From NCBI GenBank assembly GCA_018242545.1, contig JAFEBT010000008.1:1-42514 (forward strand): DNA of 42,514 bases, in the 5' to 3' direction. Both the position numbers and the translations under genes were made by a program. Positions 8,396-16,690 of the stretch are shown piece by piece. The notes below the pieces were generated by a model, which was given only the letters and a program-made list of their open reading frames with translations, ran no database searches and was not told where the DNA came from. Origin of the DNA: Pseudomonadota bacterium (GTDB lineage Bacteria > Pseudomonadota > Alphaproteobacteria > 16-39-46). Within the stretch, counting starts at the first letter, position 1, and every line of letters starts with the position of its first letter.

Positions 8396-8968
8396 TTACG
8401 CACGTCCTGAGGTCGTAAAAAGACAATCCGGATTAATTTTTAAATCTCGGTAAAGCGTTTTCCATTGGGAAGAAGGCTCTTTACCAAAGATAAAATCTTT
8501 CCTTCCGTCCGTTAAAAGCCAGATATTTTCCTGAAGTTCTTCTAAAAATTGAGACGTCTCCCATCCTGTATATCCCAAAAAAAATGAAAATTTTTGTGGG
8601 CCCCGGCCTTCAGAAATATGAGAGAGGATATCAATACGATTCGTTAAACAAAATTCTTGATTTTCTACAAGGATTTCCATTGTATCGGAACCTTTATAGT
8701 CTGGGCTGTGAAGAACAAATCCACGACTTGTGTCAACAGGTCCTCCAAAATAAATAGGAGAGGTCGCTTGAGAGGAAATGCTCGATAATTTTAATTCTAA
8801 GAGAAGATTCCTCAAAGAAGGTCTGCTCATCGGACGATTTAAGATAAGTCCCACGATCCCTTTTTCATCTTGTCCGCAAATTAAAATAATTGTTTTTGAA
8901 AAAAGGGATTCCTGCATAGAGGGTGTTGACACAAGAAACTTTCCCACCAAAGACTCATTGACACTCAT
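8396..8968 (-). CDS. YqgE/AlgH family protein (DUF179)
   Basis: The 190-residue product has the family signature throughout. It opens GKFLVSTPSMQESLFSKTIIL, continues with DEKGIVGLILNRPMS, and has YFGGPVDTSRGFVLH and the LGYTGWETSQFLEEL block near residue 140. Members are small cytoplasmic proteins of unresolved biochemical function (AlgH was first linked to alginate regulation in Pseudomonas). Length and motif order are normal. The gene diverges from the dsbD-hldD-lgt operon. Confidence 0.92.
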   Translation of the reverse strand: MSVNESLVGKFLVSTPSMQESLFSKTIILICGQDEKGIVGLILNRPMSRPSLRNLLLELKLSSISSQATSPIYFGGPVDTSRGFVLHSPDYKGSDTMEILVENQEFCLTNRIDILSHISEGRGPQKFSFFLGYTGWETSQFLEELQENIWLLTDGRKDFIFGKEPSSQWKTLYRDLKINPDCLFTTSGRA

Positions 8969-9020
8969 TTTATTAGCCCTTTAAAACAACTTTCTCATTC
9001 GATATTATATCTCTGAAATC

Positions 9021-9049
9021 TTGGTTTTTTAAAATATTAAATGTATAGT
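9021..9049 (+). promoter_or_regulatory. Candidate sigma-70 promoter of the dsbD-hldD-lgt-midA-pgeF operon
   Basis: TTGGTT (9021-9026), a 17-base spacer and TATAGT (9044-9049). The -10 box matches the consensus at 5 of 6 positions and the -35 box at 3 of 6. Predicted transcription would start near 9056, in the gap between divergent yqgE and the operon. Confidence 0.4.
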
Positions 9050-9122
9050 AAGGAAAACTTTAATCTTTCTAATTCTCATGAAGATACACAGCAATCCTTT
9101 TTTTGTCGAGTGGGTCAACGTA

Positions 9123-10802
9123 ATGATTTTAAAATTAAAAAAAATAACCTTATTCTTCTTTTTGTTATGCGGGCTCTTTTCTTATCTGTCTTTGATTTGC
9201 CTCCCCTCTCCTCTTTTTGCTTCACCCAAAGATCCGATCCAAGTCCAGATTTTAAGCTCCTCAACGCATTTTGGGAAAGAAACGTCTCTTCTTCTTGGTC
9301 TTGAAATTACGCTTCAAGAAGGCTGGCATATTTATGCTCCTCAAAAGGAAGCTGTTTTTCCGCCTCCGACTTTTGAAAACAACACTTCTTTGAATATGGG
9401 AACCTTAACTTTTTTCTGGCCTCCAGCTCAGAAGATTTCAAAAGGAGCAGAGGACATCCTTGTCTATGCTCAAAAAATTATCCTCCCTTTTACCTCCTCT
9501 ATTCTAGACCCTTCTAAAACCGCCGTTTTAAAAACCACTTTAAAACTTATCGCCTGTAATCATCGACAATGCATGCCTTATAACAAAGACCTCCATTATA
9601 CGATCTCTCCGGGATCCTTAGAGGAAACCCCTGAAGCTCCTCTCCTTAAAGCTGCTCTTAAAAATGCCTCTCTTGAATTTCCCAGCTCTCTTCCCTCTCA
9701 GAAGAACGCCTTTTTGATGTTCCTTACAATTCTTGGCAGTGCTTTTTTAGGAGGACTCATTTTAAATTTTATGCCCTGCGTTTTGCCGGTTCTTTCTTTA
9801 AAATTTCTATCCGTTCTTAAAAAAAGATCTTCGTCTGAAACCATCCCTCTTTCCCATCTTAAAATTCGATTTTTAATGAGCTTTTTGGGCATCTTAACTT
9901 TTTTTTGTGGATTTGGCCTCATAAGCAGCAGTGCACGCTTTTTTGGAAAGCATATTGGTTGGGGATTTCAATTTCAAAGCCCTTCTTTTTTAGGAATTAT
10001 GATTCTCATCCTCTTTCTTTTTTCTCTCAATCTTTGGGGATTTTTTGAAATTAATCTTCCGTCTTTTCTTTTAGAGTGGATCAACAAACACACGGTCATT
10101 CCTCAAAAAATTAAGACATCTGAGGCCACATTTTCCTCCTTTGCAAACGATTATGCCTCTGGGCTCTTTTCAGCACTCCTTGCAACACCCTGTACAGCTC
10201 CTTTTTTAAGTGTGGCATTAGGGGCAAGCTTAACCCAAGATCCTTTTCGTATTTTTTTTATATTTCTTGTCATTGGAATAGGATTTGGATTTCCTTATCT
10301 TTTGATGACTTTTTACCCGCAAATTCTTTTAAAACTTCCAGCTCCTGGATCTTGGATGAAAACCTTTAAAAGAATATTAAGCTTAGGACTTTTTGGAACC
10401 GGTCTTTGGCTCCTCTTTGTTCTTGTTATGCCTTATATATCAGTTTCTAAAAGTGATTCTGAATGGATTCCTTATTCGTCTCAATCCCTCGAAAACCACC
10501 TTCAAAAAGGGGATTCTGTTTTGGTCGATGTCACAGCAGAATGGTGCCTTACCTGTAAAATGAATAAATTTAGGGTGTTTCAAAACCATACGTTCAAAAA
10601 ACTTGCCAAAGAACATGGCCTTATCCTGATGCGCGCAGATTGGACACGTCCAAATGCAAAAATTGAAGACTACTTGAAAAGTTATGGGCGAACTGCTATT
10701 CCTTTCACCGTCTATTATACGCCCCTACATCCGAAGGGACTTATTCTTCCCGAACTTTTAACCCCTTCTTTTCTTATAAACTTTCTTCAGGAGACTCCAT
10801 AA
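9123..10802 (+). CDS. DsbD-like thiol:disulfide interchange protein
   Basis: DsbD-type proteins pass electrons from cytoplasmic thioredoxin across the membrane to periplasmic proteins. From ATG 9123 the product has 559 residues. An ATG at 9078 is also in frame but lacks a ribosome binding site, and 9123 begins directly with a signal peptide. The N-terminal periplasmic domain (about 32-190) holds Cys145 and Cys150. The membrane part has NFMPCVLPVL (Cys219) and ATPCTAPF (Cys357), the redox pair of the CcdA-like core. The C-terminal thioredoxin-like domain has WCLTC (474-478). By eye I count about six membrane segments, fewer than the eight of E. coli DsbD. It is first in a five-gene operon, and its TAA overlaps the hldD start by one base. 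Confidence 0.88.
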   Translation: MILKLKKITLFFFLLCGLFSYLSLICLPSPLFASPKDPIQVQILSSSTHFGKETSLLLGLEITLQEGWHIYAPQKEAVFPPPTFENNTSLNMGTLTFFWPPAQKISKGAEDILVYAQKIILPFTSSILDPSKTAVLKTTLKLIACNHRQCMPYNKDLHYTISPGSLEETPEAPLLKAALKNASLEFPSSLPSQKNAFLMFLTILGSAFLGGLILNFMPCVLPVLSLKFLSVLKKRSSSETIPLSHLKIRFLMSFLGILTFFCGFGLISSSARFFGKHIGWGFQFQSPSFLGIMILILFLFSLNLWGFFEINLPSFLLEWINKHTVIPQKIKTSEATFSSFANDYASGLFSALLATPCTAPFLSVALGASLTQDPFRIFFIFLVIGIGFGFPYLLMTFYPQILLKLPAPGSWMKTFKRILSLGLFGTGLWLLFVLVMPYISVSKSDSEWIPYSSQSLENHLQKGDSVLVDVTAEWCLTCKMNKFRVFQNHTFKKLAKEHGLILMRADWTRPNAKIEDYLKSYGRTAIPFTVYYTPLHPKGLILPELLTPSFLINFLQETP

Positions 10803-11791
10803 TGTTTGTGGTTACAGGTGGTGCCGGTTTTATTGGATCAAACCTTGTTAAAAAGTTAGAGGATCTTTATCCAACAACTGAAGTTGTTGTGGTGGATGTT
10901 TTTGGTTCTTCTGAAAAATGGCAAAATATTGTGAAGCGTTTTAACATATCAGGGATTATCGCGCCTTCTGAACTTTTAAGCTTTCTTGATCAGAATTCTC
11001 AAAAAATTCAAGCCATTTTTCACTTAGGCGCCATTTCTTCAACAGTTGAAAAAGATGTTGATCTTATTGTTGATTCTAATATTCGCTTATCTCTTAAGCT
11101 GTGGAATTGGTGCACCCACCATGCAACTCCTTTTATTTATGCCTCTTCAGCTGCCACCTATGGAGATGGCGAACGCGGTTTTTCAGATGATATGAGCTCT
11201 GAAAACCTCAGATCTTTAAGACCATTAAATGCCTATGGATGGAGCAAACATTTTTTTGATCTTCAAGCTCTTCGTTTAAGCGCAGAAAATAAGTGTCCAC
11301 CCCAATGGGCTGGGCTTAAATTTTTTAATGTTTATGGACCGAATGAAGACCATAAAGGAGGACAAAAAAGTGTTATTGCAACCTTCTATCCTCAAATTCT
11401 AAAAGAAGGAAAAATTCGGCTTTTTAAATCCAATGACCCTGCTTATAAAGATGGTGAGCAGCTTCGTGATTTTGTATGGGTGGGTGATTGCGTAAATGTG
11501 ATGGTTTGGCTTTATCAGAATCCAACGATAAGTGGTCTTTTTAATATTGGGACAGGACAAGCCCGTAGTTTTAATGATCTTGCAAAGTCTGTTTTTAAAG
11601 CGCTTTCACGGCCTGTGGTTATTGATTATGTAGATATGCCTGAAAGCCTTCAAAACAAATATCAAAACTTTACAGAAGCTTCCTTAACCAATTTAAGAAA
11701 CGCAGGATATGTTCACCCTTTTACAAGTCTTGAAGAAGGTGTGCGGCTTTATGTTCAAAACTTCTTAATGCAAGCGGATCCTTATCTCTAA
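10802..11791 (+). CDS. hldD: ADP-L-glycero-D-manno-heptose 6-epimerase
   Basis: HldD epimerises ADP-D-glycero-D-manno-heptose to the L,D form used for the inner core of lipopolysaccharide. The 329-residue protein is a short-chain dehydrogenase of the extended type. It has the NAD(P)-binding GGAGFIGSN (6-14), FHLGAISST, the catalytic YASSAATYG serine region and Tyr145-x-x-x-Lys149 (YGWSK). KFFNVYGPNEDHKGGQKS and LRDFVWVGDC are typical of HldD rather than other epimerases. The start overlaps the previous stop as TAATG, and the end overlaps lgt in the same way, so translation is probably coupled. Confidence 0.94.
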   Translation: MFVVTGGAGFIGSNLVKKLEDLYPTTEVVVVDVFGSSEKWQNIVKRFNISGIIAPSELLSFLDQNSQKIQAIFHLGAISSTVEKDVDLIVDSNIRLSLKLWNWCTHHATPFIYASSAATYGDGERGFSDDMSSENLRSLRPLNAYGWSKHFFDLQALRLSAENKCPPQWAGLKFFNVYGPNEDHKGGQKSVIATFYPQILKEGKIRLFKSNDPAYKDGEQLRDFVWVGDCVNVMVWLYQNPTISGLFNIGTGQARSFNDLAKSVFKALSRPVVIDYVDMPESLQNKYQNFTEASLTNLRNAGYVHPFTSLEEGVRLYVQNFLMQADPYL

Positions 11792-12582
11792 TGAGCCTAC
11801 CTTTTCCAAACATCTCACCCATTGCCCTAAACATCGGACCTCTTAATGTAACATGGTATGGGATTTCTTATGCTGTAGGCATTTTTTTAGCTTGGCGTTA
11901 CATTCTCTATCTTCTTAAAAAACATAGCGCTTCTCCTTTGACTTCTAAAACTTTTGATGACTTTATTGTCTGGGCTGTTTTTGCCATTATCCTAGGAGGC
12001 AGACTTGGATATACGATGTTCTATAGACCTCTTTATTATCTCTCCAACCCTTTAGAAATATTCTATACATGGGAAGGAGGAATGTCTTTTCATGGGGGGC
12101 TTTTAGGTGTTCTTCTTGCCGCTCTCCTTTTTTGTCACTTAAAAAAAATCCCTTTTCTCCAGTTTACTGATTTCTTATCCTGTGCAGCGCCGATTGGTCT
12201 TTTTTTAGGACGCCTTGCAAATTTTATAAATGGCGAACTCTATGGGCGCCCAACCTCGGTTGCTTGGGGTATTTATTTTCCAAAAGGAGGAAATGTTCCA
12301 AGGCATCCAAGTCAACTTTATGAAGCTTTTTTTGAGGGTCTTTTTCTTTTTCTACTTCTTTTTTTCCTTGGCAAAAAAGACTCCCTTTGGAAAAAACAGG
12401 GATATTTGACAGGAATTGGACTTATTGGTTATGGCCTTTTACGCATTGGATGTGAATTTTATCGTCTCCCTGATCGTCATCTCGGGTTCTTTTTTGAACA
12501 CCTCACGTGGGGTCAAATTCTCTCTCTTCCCATGATTCTTCTTGGGAGTATTCTCCTTAAAAACAAAAAACGATCTTTTTAA
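11791..12582 (+). CDS. lgt: Prolipoprotein diacylglyceryl transferase
   Basis: Lgt transfers diacylglycerol from phosphatidylglycerol to the lipobox cysteine of prolipoproteins in the inner membrane. The 263-residue product has the expected seven or so membrane segments. It also has the HGG of FHGGLLG (His101), the signature GRLANFINGELYG (140-152, including Arg141, Asn144 and Glu149) and the RHPSQLYEA motif. In the signature, the second glycine usually seen in GRLGNF is alanine here. TAATG overlaps join it to hldD upstream and midA downstream. The substrate-side partner in this window is RlpA, whose lipobox it would modify. Confidence 0.95.
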   Translation: MSLPFPNISPIALNIGPLNVTWYGISYAVGIFLAWRYILYLLKKHSASPLTSKTFDDFIVWAVFAIILGGRLGYTMFYRPLYYLSNPLEIFYTWEGGMSFHGGLLGVLLAALLFCHLKKIPFLQFTDFLSCAAPIGLFLGRLANFINGELYGRPTSVAWGIYFPKGGNVPRHPSQLYEAFFEGLFLFLLLFFLGKKDSLWKKQGYLTGIGLIGYGLLRIGCEFYRLPDRHLGFFFEHLTWGQILSLPMILLGSILLKNKKRSF

Positions 12583-13634
12583 TGTCTCCTTTACGTCTTC
12601 TCCTTGAGAAAAAGATCCGAACCAACGGGCCTCTTAAAATTTCTGCGTTCATGGAACTTTGTCTCTTTCATCCCCATCATGGCTATTACAAAAATTCACT
12701 TCCTCTTGGAAAAACAGGAGACTTCATTACAGCTCCAGAAATTTCTCAACTTTTTGGAGAAATAATAGGGCTTTATTTTGTTGATCAATGGCAAAAGATG
12801 GCATCCCCCTTGTGTCTTAATTTTATTGAATTTGGTCCTGGAAACGGAACACTCCTTAGAGATATTATGCGTATCTTTCAGAAATTTTCTCTTTTAAAAA
12901 AAACACGTTTCTTTCTTCTTGAGATCAATCCTCTTCTTATTCAAAAGCAAAAAGAGTTATGTCTTCCTCTCTCAAGAGAATGCCAATGGTTTGATGACAT
13001 TTCATCTCTTCTAAAAGCGCTTCCACTTCATCTCACTTTTTTTGTTGGAAATGAATTTTTGGACGTCTTTCCAATAGATCAATATATCTTTAAAGGAAAA
13101 AGATGGTGGGAGAGACGTATTGGAATAGAATCGGATCATTTTATAATTAAAGAGGTTTTATGTGAAGATTCTATCCTTCCTTTTCCCAAAAATCCTTCCC
13201 CTAACGCAATCTTTGAAATCTCTTCTCAACAAAAAGATTTTTTTCAAAAACTTCTTCTTGGATTAAAGGAACTCTCTTTTTCAGGACTTTTTATTGATTA
13301 TGGGTATGAAGAGGGACAAGGAGATTCTTTGCAAGCTGTGTCGCATCATAGTTTTTCCAATATTTTCGATAAAATTGGAGAACAAGATCTTACAGCACAT
13401 GTTAATTTTAAATATCTGAAGGACCTTTCAGTTCAGATTCTACCCCATCTTCACGATCAAAACATTTTTCCTCAAGGCCCTTTTTTAAAAAATTTAGGGA
13501 TTGACATAAGAGCCCAAATGCTGATTCAGTCAAATCCTAAATTAAAAAAAATATTTGAAGAAGCTCTGTTTCGTTTAACAGATTCTTCTCAGATGGGAAG
13601 CCTCTTCAAAATATTCAAACTTCATAACCCTTGA
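12582..13634 (+). CDS. SAM-dependent methyltransferase, MidA/NDUFAF7 family
   Basis: The 350-residue product belongs to the class I methyltransferase family PF02636, whose mitochondrial member NDUFAF7 methylates a complex I subunit arginine. Visible motifs are the opening GPLKISAFMELCLFHPHHGYY, GDFITAPEISQLFGE, the SAM-binding EFGPGNGT (83-90), FFVGNEFLDVFPI and GLFIDYGYEEG. The position between lgt and pgeF is the usual alphaproteobacterial order. The bacterial substrate is not established; complex I is a reasonable guess from the mitochondrial homolog. Its start overlaps the lgt stop by one base. Confidence 0.9.
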   Translation: MSPLRLLLEKKIRTNGPLKISAFMELCLFHPHHGYYKNSLPLGKTGDFITAPEISQLFGEIIGLYFVDQWQKMASPLCLNFIEFGPGNGTLLRDIMRIFQKFSLLKKTRFFLLEINPLLIQKQKELCLPLSRECQWFDDISSLLKALPLHLTFFVGNEFLDVFPIDQYIFKGKRWWERRIGIESDHFIIKEVLCEDSILPFPKNPSPNAIFEISSQQKDFFQKLLLGLKELSFSGLFIDYGYEEGQGDSLQAVSHHSFSNIFDKIGEQDLTAHVNFKYLKDLSVQILPHLHDQNIFPQGPFLKNLGIDIRAQMLIQSNPKLKKIFEEALFRLTDSSQMGSLFKIFKLHNP

Positions 13635-13648
13635 GTTCAATTTGTCCC

Positions 13649-14335
13649 ATGATTTCTTTTCTTCAATCAAAAAACTTATCCAATTTTTTAAATCTTGAAC
13701 ATGGTTTTTTAAAAAAAGATCAAGTTTTAACGCCGACGCCTTACTTTCTGCATCAAATACATTCTAATAAAATCGTCACCTTAGATTCTATTCCTTCAAA
13801 ACCTATTGATGCAGACGGAATGGTTACAAAAAAAACACATCTCGCTCTTGGTCTTAAAACTGCAGACTGCGTACCCGTCCTTTTATATGACCCAGAAGCT
13901 TCAGTTATAGGAGCTCTTCATGCGGGATGGAAAGGAGCACGCCAGGATATTTGTAGAAATTGCATCCTTGAAATGGAAAAGCTCGGATCAAACAGGACAC
14001 ATATGATCGCAGCTTTAGGTCCTTCCATTTCTCAAGAAAGTTATGAGGTCGGACCTGAATTTTGGAAAGATTTCCATGATGAAAACCCTGAAAATGATAA
14101 GTTTTTCAGTCCCTCAGGCCAAAAAGATCATTTTTTATTCGATTTGAAGGGATATGTTGTTAAGAAACTTCAAGATGAAGGAATTTTAAACATTGAGGTT
14201 CTTCCATTTAATACCTATACATCCTCTCATTTGTTTCATAGCTATCGTAAGGCCACGCATGAAGGCCTTACACGTCAAAAAGAATATAACCCTGATAAAA
14301 AACCAAATAATGTTTCTTTTATTAAGTTAAAATAA
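13649..14335 (+). CDS. pgeF: Peptidoglycan editing factor PgeF (YfiH/laccase-domain family)
   Basis: PgeF-family proteins have a CNF1-like fold with a metal site. In E. coli YfiH removes misincorporated L-Ser from cell-wall precursors; members were earlier called polyphenol oxidases. From ATG 13649 the product has 228 residues. Metal and catalytic residues fit: His38 (HQIHSN), Cys74 (KTADCVPVLLYD) and His91 (ALHAGWKG), followed by GPSISQESYEVGPEF. A TTG at 13631 that overlaps the previous stop as TTGA would add six residues, and I cannot exclude it. It is the last gene of the dsbD-hldD-lgt-midA-pgeF operon. It converges on the 2TM gene at 14481. Confidence 0.92.
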   Translation: MISFLQSKNLSNFLNLEHGFLKKDQVLTPTPYFLHQIHSNKIVTLDSIPSKPIDADGMVTKKTHLALGLKTADCVPVLLYDPEASVIGALHAGWKGARQDICRNCILEMEKLGSNRTHMIAALGPSISQESYEVGPEFWKDFHDENPENDKFFSPSGQKDHFLFDLKGYVVKKLQDEGILNIEVLPFNTYTSSHLFHSYRKATHEGLTRQKEYNPDKKPNNVSFIKLK

Positions 14336-14373
14336 GGTTATCTTTCAAAAAATATTTTCTTTATTTAAAAACC

Positions 14374-14415
14374 AAAAAAACCCAGATTTATCCTTTTTCG
14401 GATAGTCATCTGGGT
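14374..14415 (-). terminator. Intrinsic terminator of the minus-strand 2TM gene
   Basis: Read on the minus strand, ACCCAGAT (14415-14408) pairs with ATCTGGGT (14387-14380), with a small inner ATCC/GGAT stem, and is followed by a run of seven T (14380-14374). It lies about 65 bases past the stop at 14481. There is no T-run in the plus direction, so it serves the minus strand only. Confidence 0.8.
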
Positions 14416-14480
14416 CTCATTTGATAATAGAGATTCACAACGTTTTTAAGAAGTATCTCTTGTCTTTTTTTATTACGTTT

Positions 14481-15023
14481 TTATTTCTTTGGCGCTTTTG
14501 GAGACGCCTTTTTAGGAGCCGCTTTTTTAGCAGCTGCTTTTTTAGGAGCTGCTTTTTTCTTAGGAGCGGAGGTCTTTTTAGCTGGCTTAACTTTTGCAGT
14601 ATCTGCTAGCGAAGCTGAAACAGTTTTTACCTTTTTAACAGATTTATGTGCCATTTTCTTTGTTAAAACAAGAGAAGAATTATCGGTCTTTACACTTTTT
14701 TTTCTCATAAGACGGTTCAATTGATCTGTTTCCCACTCAGGTTTTAAGAAAGGAAGAGGAAGGGCCTCCAAAATAGAATTCATTGTTTTTTGAATTGATT
14801 TAGGAAGGATCTGAAGATCAACTGCAACAAAAAAGAGGGGTGTTCCCCATCCTAATATAACCCAAATCGGCCAAAAATAATCTTCTCCCGACAAAAGCCA
14901 GTACACAATAAAAAAAATGTTCACGATAACATAGAGTGAAACTTGCTTATAAAACCCAGAAAGTTCTTTTACGTATGCTACTGCATCTTCTTGATTTGTA
15001 AACGTTCTACGCGTTGTTGTCAT
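14481..15023 (-). CDS. 2TM-domain protein with a histone-H1-like Lys/Ala/Pro tail
   Basis: The product has 180 residues. Residues 1-75 form a 2TM domain of the PF13239 type: a basic N-terminal helix and two membrane segments (about 28-45 and 50-70) with the motif SGEDYFWPIWVILGWG. Residues 76-143 are a basic linker. Residues 144-180 are almost only Lys, Ala, Pro and Ser (AKK, APKK and AAPKK repeats), like the tails of histone H1-like bacterial DNA-binding proteins. The combination suggests a membrane protein whose cytoplasmic tail could bind DNA or other polyanions; this is inference. It is a paralog of the next gene (15182-15403), which lacks the tail. A strong terminator follows at 14415-14374. 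Confidence 0.75.
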   Translation of the reverse strand: MTTTRRTFTNQEDAVAYVKELSGFYKQVSLYVIVNIFFIVYWLLSGEDYFWPIWVILGWGTPLFFVAVDLQILPKSIQKTMNSILEALPLPFLKPEWETDQLNRLMRKKSVKTDNSSLVLTKKMAHKSVKKVKTVSASLADTAKVKPAKKTSAPKKKAAPKKAAAKKAAPKKASPKAPKK

Positions 15024-15181
15024 GTAAAGCTCCCTTATTTAATGCTTTTGTTCACTGTACCATGTTTTTGCAGCAACACAATACTCATTTTACTGAAAAA
15101 AACATTCCTTTTATTTTTTCAACATCATTGTGGCAAGACTACATCATTTTTATCTACTTGAAAAGTCTCTCTTTAAGATCT

Positions 15182-15403
15182 TCATTTTTTTGGTGAAAGA
15201 CGTATAAAACCCGCAGCAGAAAATCCTATTGCAACACCCCAGCCGAGCATGGCCCATATTGGCCAAAAATACCCTCTTCCAGAAAAAAACCAAATTGCAA
15301 CAAAAAATAAATTGCAGATTAGATATGTGGTTAATTCCTTATAAAATTTCTCACGTTTTCTTAAGTGAGCTGATGTTTCGTTTTGATTTTGAGTGGATTT
15401 CAT
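15182..15403 (-). CDS. Short 2TM-domain protein, tail-less paralog of the neighbour
   Basis: The product has 73 residues. It consists of a charged N-terminal segment (about 1-24) and two membrane segments, with SGRGYFWPIWAMLGWG aligning to SGEDYFWPIWVILGWG in the 14481-15023 product. It stops after RLSPKK, where the neighbour continues into its Lys/Ala-rich tail. The two genes lie in the same direction 158 bases apart, so a tandem duplication is likely. No function is known for this domain. Confidence 0.7.
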   Translation of the reverse strand: MKSTQNQNETSAHLRKREKFYKELTTYLICNLFFVAIWFFSGRGYFWPIWAMLGWGVAIGFSAAGFIRLSPKK

Positions 15404-15459
15404 GTTCTTCCCCTTTTTATTTTTTTTAAGTTACTTTAAAAACCATACACCATTTTTTT

Positions 15460-16473
15460 CTATTGGAAAAGCCCCTCACTCTTTTTTATAAATTCTTGAG
15501 ACGTTTCAAACCCAAATTCCTTAAAGAACACTTTCATATGGGGAGGAAGAGGTGCTTTAAAAATTTTTACCTCTCCAGTTGGAAGAGGGAGCTTCATCTC
15601 AAAGGCATGGAGGCACATTTTTTGGGAGGCCATATTTTCCTCTTGCAAGGCTTGGGAGGATCCGTATTTTCCATCTCCTAAAATAGGAGTTCCAAGGTGC
15701 GCACAATGGACACGTAATTGATGTGTTCTTCCCGTTAAGGGCCTTAATGCAATCCAAGACACCTTGTCTCCCACCTTGTCTAAAATACGATAAAGCGTTT
15801 CTGCATTTTTTCCTTTGTCATCCCCAACGACTTTCTCCGTTCCCGAAATTTCTTTCTTTAAAAGGGGTATTTTAATTTTTCCCTCAGACGATGTTGGAAC
15901 ACCTACACATAGAGCCCAATATAATTTTGAAATTTTTTTCTGAGCAAATCCTTGAGCTAAAAAAGAAGCCATTTTGCGTGTTTTTGCAAGCAGAAGCACA
16001 CCTGTTGTATCTTTATCAAGCCGGTGAACCAAAGAAGGACGATTTTCTTTTGTAAAGCGTCCTGCTGTGACGAGCCGATCTAAAAGATTATCAAGATGCT
16101 TATGAACTTTTGTTCCCCCCTGCACCGCAAATCCAAAAGGTTTATTCCAAACAATAAAATCTTCGTTTTCATAAAGAATGTTTTTCTCAAATTCTTTGAT
16201 TTCTATAAAAGACGCAGGAGGAATCTCTGAAGAAAAAGGCCTTTTTTCCGAAGAGGCATAAAAAGGAGGCGGCACACGCAAAAGATCTCCCTTTTTAACG
16301 CGATAAGAAGCTTCTGTTTTTTTGCCATTTACCTTGACTTCTCCGCTTCGGACAGCTTTTTGAATGCGCCCAAAAGAAAGCAAAGGAAACTTACGTTGAA
16401 AAACCTTATCTAACCGTTCTCCTTCTTCCTGAAGTGAAATTATAAAAGGTTGTAACTGAGGTGAGGTCATCAA
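15460..16473 (-). CDS. rluC: RluC/RluD-type 23S rRNA pseudouridine synthase
   Basis: The 337-residue product has an N-terminal S4 RNA-binding domain (about 17-70, with GERLDKVFQRKFP and the VKVNGK turn). A RluA-family catalytic domain follows, with HRLDKDTTGVLLLAKT (150-165); Asp153 is the catalytic nucleophile. LRPLTGRTHQLRVHCAHLGTPILGDGKYG near the C-terminus is also typical. The family converts specific uridines of 23S rRNA to pseudouridine. I choose RluC over RluD from the S4 plus catalytic domain layout and the overall sequence style, with moderate certainty. The start at 16473 has no close upstream gene. Confidence 0.88.
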   Translation of the reverse strand: MMTSPQLQPFIISLQEEGERLDKVFQRKFPLLSFGRIQKAVRSGEVKVNGKKTEASYRVKKGDLLRVPPPFYASSEKRPFSSEIPPASFIEIKEFEKNILYENEDFIVWNKPFGFAVQGGTKVHKHLDNLLDRLVTAGRFTKENRPSLVHRLDKDTTGVLLLAKTRKMASFLAQGFAQKKISKLYWALCVGVPTSSEGKIKIPLLKKEISGTEKVVGDDKGKNAETLYRILDKVGDKVSWIALRPLTGRTHQLRVHCAHLGTPILGDGKYGSSQALQEENMASQKMCLHAFEMKLPLPTGEVKIFKAPLPPHMKVFFKEFGFETSQEFIKKSEGLFQ

Positions 16474-16619
16474 ATAGTCTCATTCATTTTGAAAAGGTAA
16501 TTTAAGGAAACTTCTTTGTTATGACACAAAATTAAAAAAAAAGAATCCCTTTGCGAAAGTCTTTTTTGAATCTTAAGAGAACATTCTCGAACTGCTCATT
16601 TTTAAATAAACAAAATAAA

Positions 16620-16650
16620 GAAAGAGCGTTCCTCTAAGGAACGCTCTTTC
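16620..16650 (-). terminator. Strong intrinsic terminator of module A
   Basis: A perfect 13-bp stem (16620-16632 with 16638-16650) has a 5-base loop. On the minus strand it is followed by a T-rich tract (TTTATTTTG). It lies about 40 bases past the stop of the large exported protein at 16691. Confidence 0.88.
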
Positions 16651-16690
16651 AAGCTTCATATGAGCACGATAAAGCAAGCTTTATTTATTC

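Noticed and set aside
9041-9304. Plus-strand frame overlapping the start of the dsbD-like gene
   Set aside because: It lies in a different frame from the well-supported DsbD-like protein and has no recognisable features.
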